Assembly (NCBI GenBank): GCA_947475445.1
Contig: CANJLC010000002.1
Coordinates: forward strand, 62,001 to 126,000
Source of the DNA: Alphaproteobacteria bacterium
GTDB lineage: Bacteria > Pseudomonadota > Alphaproteobacteria > Micropepsales > Micropepsaceae
DNA: 64,000 nt
Reading direction: 5' to 3'
Part shown: in pieces, positions 58,255-64,000 of the stretch
How the letters are laid out: every line of letters begins with the position of its first letter
Numbering within the stretch: position 1 is the first letter of the stretch
Notes under the pieces: model-generated
Told to the model about the DNA's origin: nothing
The model's input: only the letters and a program-made list of their open reading frames with translations
Database searches by the model: none
Translations under genes and position numbers: made by a program

Positions 58255-59126
58255 AGCAGCAGCGGGAAGGCGTGTTCGGAGCTTTGCACCACGGGCGTGG
58301 CGCTATAGTCCTGCGCTTCCATGAAGGCCTGGATCTTGTCCATGCCTTCGCCATGCACTTCGATCATCAGCGCGGGACGGTAACGGGCGAGGAAGGGGCC
58401 CAAGGTCGGCACCACTTTATGTTCCGAACCCTCGACATCCATTTTCACGAAGTCCACCCGCTGCAAATTCATGCGCGCCGCCAGGTCGCCCAGGCTGGCG
58501 ACCTTGATGGTGGTGCCATCGCCCAGCCAGTCGCCGGCCTTGATTTCCACGATATAGGAACCCATCGAGCCGTCCGACGCGAAGCGGATGGTGGTGGACT
58601 TGTCCCAGGCGCCTTCCTGCAGCGCCGTGACATTGGCAAGGCCGTGGCGTTCCACATTCCTGGAAAGGGAATCGAAATTCTGCGGGTCCGGCTCCAGGGA
58701 AATCACCCGGCCTGCGGGTCCGACGGCGCGGGAAAATGCCAGCGTCGCCAGGCCGCAATTGGCGCCCAGGTCGAATACCACATCGCCCTCCTTCAGCCGC
58801 GCGGCGTCCAGATACATCGGATTGATGGACTCGCCCTCCGTAACGGAGGTGAAAAAGAAGTCTTCACCCGAGCCGGACAAATGGTGCCAGGCCGGGGTGG
58901 AATAATCCACCACCTGGTCGGTGCCGTTTTGCACCGGCCGCACCGCGCTGAAATAGATGTCGAATTCGGTGATGATGTCAGGATGGGTGAAGGCGTGATT
59001 TTTCTTCACGATCAGCACCGTGTTGCCACGGCGAAACGCCACGGCGCCGCCGCGATGCGTCATGGCGGCGGTCAGCCCGGCCGCCTGGGCGGAAGCCTGC
59101 AATCGCTTGAGCCGCACCCTGTCCAT
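58239..59126 (-). CDS. FkbM family methyltransferase
   Basis: DVVFDLGANCGLATLAFSRAVGPAGRVISLEPDPQNFDSLSRNV; VDFVKMDVEGSEHKV. Confidence 0.88.
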   Translation of the reverse strand: MDRVRLKRLQASAQAAGLTAAMTHRGGAVAFRRGNTVLIVKKNHAFTHPDIITEFDIYFSAVRPVQNGTDQVVDYSTPAWHHLSGSGEDFFFTSVTEGESINPMYLDAARLKEGDVVFDLGANCGLATLAFSRAVGPAGRVISLEPDPQNFDSLSRNVERHGLANVTALQEGAWDKSTTIRFASDGSMGSYIVEIKAGDWLGDGTTIKVASLGDLAARMNLQRVDFVKMDVEGSEHKVVPTLGPFLARYRPALMIEVHGEGMDKIQAFMEAQDYSATPVVQSSEHAFPLLLCRPR

Positions 59127-59187
59127 CAGCGCGACGCCGCCGGGCAGCGCATTGAGAAGGGCTTTAAGGGGGTGCTGGATCAGGGGA

Positions 59188-61032
59188 TCAATCCTTGACC
59201 AGGGGGATCAGCATGTTGGCCGCCAGTTCCTCGCGCGACAGGAAGGGCGCCATGTCTTCCAGGGGCGAGGTGACCATGCGGCCGTCATCCAGGCGGCGCG
59301 AGGCCAGCTTGGGCGCGAATTGCTGGGACTTGTCGATCATCACTTCGCAGATCTGCGGGCCGGGAGAGGACAGCGTGTCCTTGATGGCCTGCTCCATGTC
59401 GTCATGGCTGGAGGTGCGGCGCACGCCGAAGCCCAGCACTTCGCCCAGCTTGAGGAAGTCGGGGAAGGTGACGCCGCTTTCGGGGCCGCAGCCCACCACA
59501 TTGTCCGGGAAATAATTCTGCTGTGTCTGGCGGATGGAGTGATAGCCGGAATTGTTGGTCAGGAAAATCTTCATGGGGATTTTCTCGCCGACGATCGTCT
59601 GCAGTTCCTGCAGGTTCATCATGACGCTGCCGTCGCCGGCAAAACAGATGATGCGTTTTGCCTTTGTGTTGGCATACCAGGCGCCGATGGCGGCGGGCAG
59701 GTCGTAGCCCATCGAGGCGCAGCCGGAGTTGGAGAACAGGCGCTGGCCCTGCTTGATCTGGGCGGTCTGGAACGTCACCACGCAGGCAGTGGCGTCGCCG
59801 GTGACGACGACATCGTCCTTGTCCAGATGCTTCCACACGGTCTCGGCGAAACAATAGGGATTGACCACGCCCTTGGTGTCCCAATATTCCGGCAGGACGG
59901 TGGGGAATTTGGCGACGCGCTCGCGGCACCACGCCAAATACTCTTTTTGCGCTGCGGAGGGCTTGTAGCTCTTCGCTTCCTCTTTCAGCACGGTGAGGAA
60001 GGCCTTGAGTTCGGCATGCACCGGCAGGGCCAGGTGCAGGGTGGGCTTTTCCAGTTCAGCCCGGTCAATGTCCACCATTGCCACCTTGGAAGCGCGGGCG
60101 AAGCTGTCCCAGTTGTAGCTGATCTGGCGGATATTCAGCCGGCAGCCCAAGACCAGCAGGAAGTCGGAATTTTGCACCGCGAAATTGCCGGCGCGGTCGC
60201 CAACCGTGCCAGGCTTGCCGGCATAGAGGGGATTGTCATTGGCCAGCACGTCATGGGCGTTGAAGGCGGTGGCCACCGGCACACCCAGCTGGTTCGCAAC
60301 ATCCAGGAACAGGTCGGCGGCGCCGGCGATGCGCACGCCGGTGCCCGGCAGGATGCAAGGGCTCTTTGATGCGGCCAGCATGTCCAGCACCTTGCGGGCG
60401 GCGTCGCGCAATCCGTCGCCGGTCAGCGCCTTGGTCTCCGTGGGCGTCGCAGCTTCGATGTCGGCGGCATGCTTGATGGGATCAAAGCCTTCCAGCGTGG
60501 TCTCGTCGATATTGCTGCCCTGCACGTCGATCGGCACATCGATCCAGACCGGACCGGGACGGCCATTGACCGACAACCAGAAGGCTTTCTCGATCTCGTA
60601 GCGGATGCGCTTGGGGTCCTGAACGATCACGGCGTATTTGGTGATGCCCCCCACCATGCGCACGATATCGACTTCCTGGTCGCCCAGCTGGCGCAGGCCG
60701 ATGGGGAAATTGTTGGCGATGGTTTCGCGCCGCGCCTGGCCGGACACCACCACCATGGGGATCGAGTCGGTATAGGCGCCGAACACGCCGTTCAGGGCGT
60801 TGATGCCGCCTGGGCCGCTGGTGACGTTGAGCACGGCGGGGCGGCCCAGCAGGCGGGCATAGCCTTCCGCCGCGATGGCGCAGGACTGTTCATGGTGGCA
60901 GCAGACATAGGTGAGCCCCTTGGTGCGCCCGAACGCGTCATTCAGGTGCATGGCGCCGCCGCCTGTTACCAGAAAGACATGCGTGATCCCAAGCCGCGCC
61001 AGGGACTGGGCGATATAGTCGGCCACCCGCAT
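59188..61032 (-). CDS. Thiamine pyrophosphate-dependent enzyme, acetolactate synthase-like
   Basis: THVFLVTGGGAMHLNDAFG; HHEQSCAIAAEGYAR; GDGSVMMNLQELQTIVGEKIPMKIFLTNNSGYHSI TPP-binding motif. Confidence 0.9.
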   Translation of the reverse strand: MRVADYIAQSLARLGITHVFLVTGGGAMHLNDAFGRTKGLTYVCCHHEQSCAIAAEGYARLLGRPAVLNVTSGPGGINALNGVFGAYTDSIPMVVVSGQARRETIANNFPIGLRQLGDQEVDIVRMVGGITKYAVIVQDPKRIRYEIEKAFWLSVNGRPGPVWIDVPIDVQGSNIDETTLEGFDPIKHAADIEAATPTETKALTGDGLRDAARKVLDMLAASKSPCILPGTGVRIAGAADLFLDVANQLGVPVATAFNAHDVLANDNPLYAGKPGTVGDRAGNFAVQNSDFLLVLGCRLNIRQISYNWDSFARASKVAMVDIDRAELEKPTLHLALPVHAELKAFLTVLKEEAKSYKPSAAQKEYLAWCRERVAKFPTVLPEYWDTKGVVNPYCFAETVWKHLDKDDVVVTGDATACVVTFQTAQIKQGQRLFSNSGCASMGYDLPAAIGAWYANTKAKRIICFAGDGSVMMNLQELQTIVGEKIPMKIFLTNNSGYHSIRQTQQNYFPDNVVGCGPESGVTFPDFLKLGEVLGFGVRRTSSHDDMEQAIKDTLSSPGPQICEVMIDKSQQFAPKLASRRLDDGRMVTSPLEDMAPFLSREELAANMLIPLVKD

Positions 61033-61064
61033 TGTGAAGTTACCCCAATATTAGAAAGCCGCGC

Positions 61065-62192
61065 TCAGTTCTTGGAGACGAGACGTGGCGAGTTTGAATC
61101 CAGCGGAATCGGATCGACGCCACGCGCATCAATCAGCTTCTGCAGGTCGGAATTGGACGAATAGGGGCTGTCAATCTCGCGCAGATGGACCGGCGCATCC
61201 TTCTTGATGGGCGAACGGATCACTTCGCCGCGCATCAGTTCGCGGCAGGAGATCTGGCCCTTGAGCAACGGGATGGCGAGATAGACATCCTTGTCGCCCA
61301 GCACATGGCCGGCCGGGAGGTCGGACTTGGCATAGACGCCGCGCACCAGCTGGTCGAGATATTCCACTTCGCGCTTCGGCGGGATGCGCTTGGCGGTGCC
61401 CGGCGCGCCGCACATTTCCTGCGCCTTCTTGAAGGCCTTGAACCACTGGTCAGCCTGTTCGGGCAGGGTGCAATAGGACGAGACCGGCACGCCTTCGTAA
61501 TCAATGTCGATATGACGCTCAAAGGTGCGCGCACCCTTGGCATAGGCGATCATTATCGACTCGTTCCAGCTGGTCATCTCGTGGGTCGAGAAGCCGATCA
61601 CATTGTCGGGATAGCGGTTGTGCAGGAAATCGATCTGGTTGATTTCAATTTCGCTGTCTTCCGAGGGGTAGAGCGAAACGCAATGGTTGAGCGCGAAGGG
61701 AATGTTGCGCTTGTTGAAGAAGCTGATCAGGTCGTCCATGTCGCGCAGGGAGGAGCCGCCGGTGGAGGCGATCACCGGCTTGCCGGTAGAGGCCATCTTT
61801 TCGATTAGCACCCAGTCGCGGATGTCGGAGCTGGCGATCTTGAGGATCTGCACGCCGAATTCGACGCATTTGTCGACTGAGGTTTCGTCGAAGGGCGTCG
61901 CCATGGTGATCATGCCATTGGTGCGCACGGCGTCATTGAGGGTGCGCAGCTGTTCCCAGGTCATGTGGGTAGCCAGGGTCTTCTTGATGTAGCGCACATC
62001 CTCGCGATTGCGATGGTCCTTGTGCACGAAGCTGTCGACGTCGCGGAACTGCAGCTTGATGGCGGCGCGCACATTGTTGAAGCGCACCACCTTGGCGAAA
62101 TCATTGACGATCTTCAGGCCGCGCTCGAGCTTGCCCCAGTGATTGTTGGCGAGTTCCAGGACGAACAGGTCTTCAAAAATCGGCGAGCGCAT
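61065..62192 (-). CDS. NeuB/N-acetylneuraminate synthase family protein with C-terminal SAF-like domain
   Basis: LELANNHWGKLERGLKIV; IKLQFRD; KIASSDIRDWVLIEKMASTGKPVIASTGGS; NHCVSLYPS; GFSTHE; VYAKSDLPAGHVLGDKDV. Confidence 0.85.
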   Translation of the reverse strand: MRSPIFEDLFVLELANNHWGKLERGLKIVNDFAKVVRFNNVRAAIKLQFRDVDSFVHKDHRNREDVRYIKKTLATHMTWEQLRTLNDAVRTNGMITMATPFDETSVDKCVEFGVQILKIASSDIRDWVLIEKMASTGKPVIASTGGSSLRDMDDLISFFNKRNIPFALNHCVSLYPSEDSEIEINQIDFLHNRYPDNVIGFSTHEMTSWNESIMIAYAKGARTFERHIDIDYEGVPVSSYCTLPEQADQWFKAFKKAQEMCGAPGTAKRIPPKREVEYLDQLVRGVYAKSDLPAGHVLGDKDVYLAIPLLKGQISCRELMRGEVIRSPIKKDAPVHLREIDSPYSSNSDLQKLIDARGVDPIPLDSNSPRLVSKN

Positions 62193-62319
62193 CGGGCCTC
62201 ATGAGGGAACCTCAGGTTCCCGCTGGGTTGTTGCTTTGGAGGAAATCTTATTATCAGGGGGTTTCAGGATTCACAAGTGTGAACTGTGGTAACATCCCTG
62301 GCTTTTCCCCAGACTTTCC

Positions 62320-62338
62320 CCGCTTTTGGCGGTTTTTT
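62320..62338 (+). terminator. Short GC hairpin + T-tract (weak terminator-like) upstream of the epimerase gene
   Basis: CCGC-ttttg-GCGG-TTTTTT. Confidence 0.3.
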
Positions 62339-62361
62339 GCGCCCATGGTAGAGAGCCGGTA

Positions 62362-63288
62362 ATGGCCCATCTGGATGATTGCAATTTCGTGGTGACGGGT
62401 GCTACCGGATGGCTGGGCAGGGCCAGCTTGGGCGCGCTGGAAGCGCGGCTGGGCGACGCCTTTGCAGCGCGCGTTTTCGCCTATGCCACCAAGGATGGAC
62501 AGACCAGCCTGCAATCGGGCCGGATTGTGCGGTACGGCGCTCTGAATGCGATCAGCGAACTGCCGCCGGCGCGCTATGCGGTGCTGCATTGCGCCTTTCT
62601 GGGCAAGGAGCGCGTCGCGGATATGCCGCTCGGCGATTACGTGCAGTTGAACGCGGCGATTTCCGAGCAAGTCTGTGACGCCGCCCGCAGGATAAAGGCG
62701 CAGGCCTTGTTCGTGCCTTCGTCGGGCGCGGTTTATGCGAAAGACCGTATGCTGGAAACGGACATCGGCAAAAATCCCTATGGCGTTATGAAGCTGAAGG
62801 ATGAGGCACGGTTCACCCGCCTGGCGGAGGAATTGCAATGCCCCTTGCTGGTGGCGCGGGTCTTCAATGTCGCGGGGCCTTACATGAACAAGACCACGTC
62901 CTATGCGCTAGGCTCCATCCTGGAGGATGTGGCCCACCATCGCCCGGTACGGATCCGGGCGGCGCAGCGCATCATCCGGTCCTACAGCCATGTCATGGAC
63001 CTGATGGAGCTGGTGCTGGCCATGCTGGACGAGGGTGCCGCCAATCCGGTGTGGTTCGACACGGCGGGCGAGCGGGAAATCGAAGTTGGAGAGCTGGCGC
63101 GCCTGGTGCTGGATCTGCTGGGACACAAGGCGGGCGCGATTGAGCGCCCCGCACTTGATTCCACACTGCCGGACAATCGCTATGTGGGCGACGGCACAGC
63201 GATGCGGATGCTTGCAGCGCGGCACGACATCACCCTGCGGCCGCTGTCGGCGCAGATCGCGGACACGGCATCCTTCCTGGCAGGCTGA
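62362..63288 (+). CDS. NAD-dependent epimerase/dehydratase family protein
   Basis: NFVVTGATGWLGRASLGAL; PSSGAVYAK; YGVMKLKDEARF. Confidence 0.85.
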   Translation: MAHLDDCNFVVTGATGWLGRASLGALEARLGDAFAARVFAYATKDGQTSLQSGRIVRYGALNAISELPPARYAVLHCAFLGKERVADMPLGDYVQLNAAISEQVCDAARRIKAQALFVPSSGAVYAKDRMLETDIGKNPYGVMKLKDEARFTRLAEELQCPLLVARVFNVAGPYMNKTTSYALGSILEDVAHHRPVRIRAAQRIIRSYSHVMDLMELVLAMLDEGAANPVWFDTAGEREIEVGELARLVLDLLGHKAGAIERPALDSTLPDNRYVGDGTAMRMLAARHDITLRPLSAQIADTASFLAG

Positions 63289-63291
63289 CGC

Positions 63292-64000
63292 CTATCTCTT
63301 GCGGATCAGGAAACGCCCGTTCACGCCTGTGTCCCAGGCTTTGTAGCCCTGATCGACCTGGTCCTGCGCGCAATCCAACAATTCCAGACCATCGATGGAT
63401 TCCACAAGTTTCTGCATTCCCAGAATGTCGAATTTGTTGATGTGCTCGTGAATCAGGATAGGAGTGTCGACGATGCGGTGCGCGAAATCATTGCGCATCC
63501 GCGTATCCAGCTCATGCGGCACTTCGATGTACATCAGTCCGCCATGCACAAGAAAATCCCTGGCTTCCAGGACCATCGCCCGCGGATTTCCCACATGTTC
63601 CAGCACATGCATGCAGGCCAAAAAGGCATATGTTTCTTTGGAAGGGGATGCGGTCTTCGATACCCTGGTCTGTCCGACCGTAGCGTGCAGGGCAACGTCG
63701 GAGGGCTCGAAAATTTCGATGCTGCTGAATGTTTCGTACATGAACGGCGTCAGGAAGCGGCCGTCGCTGCCGCCATAATCGAGCGCCACGCCGCCCGCAA
63801 AATGGGCTGCATTTTTGCGCAGGAACGCATCCGCCGCTTTGTTGCGGTTGATGATCTCCAGGGGGTGATCTCCGATATTCCGGGCCAGCTTGGCATAGCT
63901 GGGCTCGACGGATACGCGGTCGCGGTTGTAGCTCTTGGAGCGATAGTCGCGGTAGAGCCCTTGCAAATCTTCGAAGGAATATTCATGCGATGGCGTAATG
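63292..64000 (-). CDS. Class I SAM-dependent methyltransferase, 5' end outside window
   Basis: Frame open to the window edge (ITPSHEYSFEDLQGLYRDYRSKSYNRDR...); VALDYGGSDGRFLTPFM; ACMHVLEHVGNP. Confidence 0.83.
   Translation of the reverse strand, partial: ITPSHEYSFEDLQGLYRDYRSKSYNRDRVSVEPSYAKLARNIGDHPLEIINRNKAADAFLRKNAAHFAGGVALDYGGSDGRFLTPFMYETFSSIEIFEPSDVALHATVGQTRVSKTASPSKETYAFLACMHVLEHVGNPRAMVLEARDFLVHGGLMYIEVPHELDTRMRNDFAHRIVDTPILIHEHINKFDILGMQKLVESIDGLELLDCAQDQVDQGYKAWDTGVNGRFLIRKR

Overview
This 64 kb window comes from a GC-rich alphaproteobacterial-type chromosome. From about 1 to 36 kb it is conserved housekeeping sequence: pepA (truncated at the left edge), holC, lpxD, an ABC-F ATPase, ndk, purN/purM, an hda-like gene, ppk/ppx, tatABC, serS/surE, yajC/secD, squalene/phytoene synthase, trmFO, uvrA/ssb, gyrA, coaD and a PPIase. 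From about 36 to 64 kb it is a large surface-polysaccharide region. This starts with a tightly overlapped, visibly AT-richer block (36.1-41.8 kb) of glycosyltransferase, methyltransferase and deacetylase genes. It continues with manC, a DegT aminotransferase, queA-tgt, a WbaP-like initiating transferase, tRNA-Lys(TTT) and a membrane-anchored dehydrogenase with a cytochrome c domain. It ends with a CDP-deoxyhexose module (rfbF/rfbG/rfbH) next to an acetolactate-synthase-like TPP enzyme and a NeuB-family synthase. I found no IS elements, prophage, CRISPR arrays or rRNA. The main points for follow-up are: (i) the CDP-dideoxyhexose + TPP enzyme + NeuB-like set, which may make an unusual branched or higher-carbon sugar; (ii) yajC-secD with no adjacent secF; (iii) a systematic pattern of interlocked or abutting convergent stop codons; (iv) a hairpin array plus an overlapping terminator/promoter/SD element after ndk; (v) a composite palindromic repeat present twice; and (vi) a LexA-type SOS box between uvrA and ssb. 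All calls come from reading the sequence and supplied translations; no searches were run.
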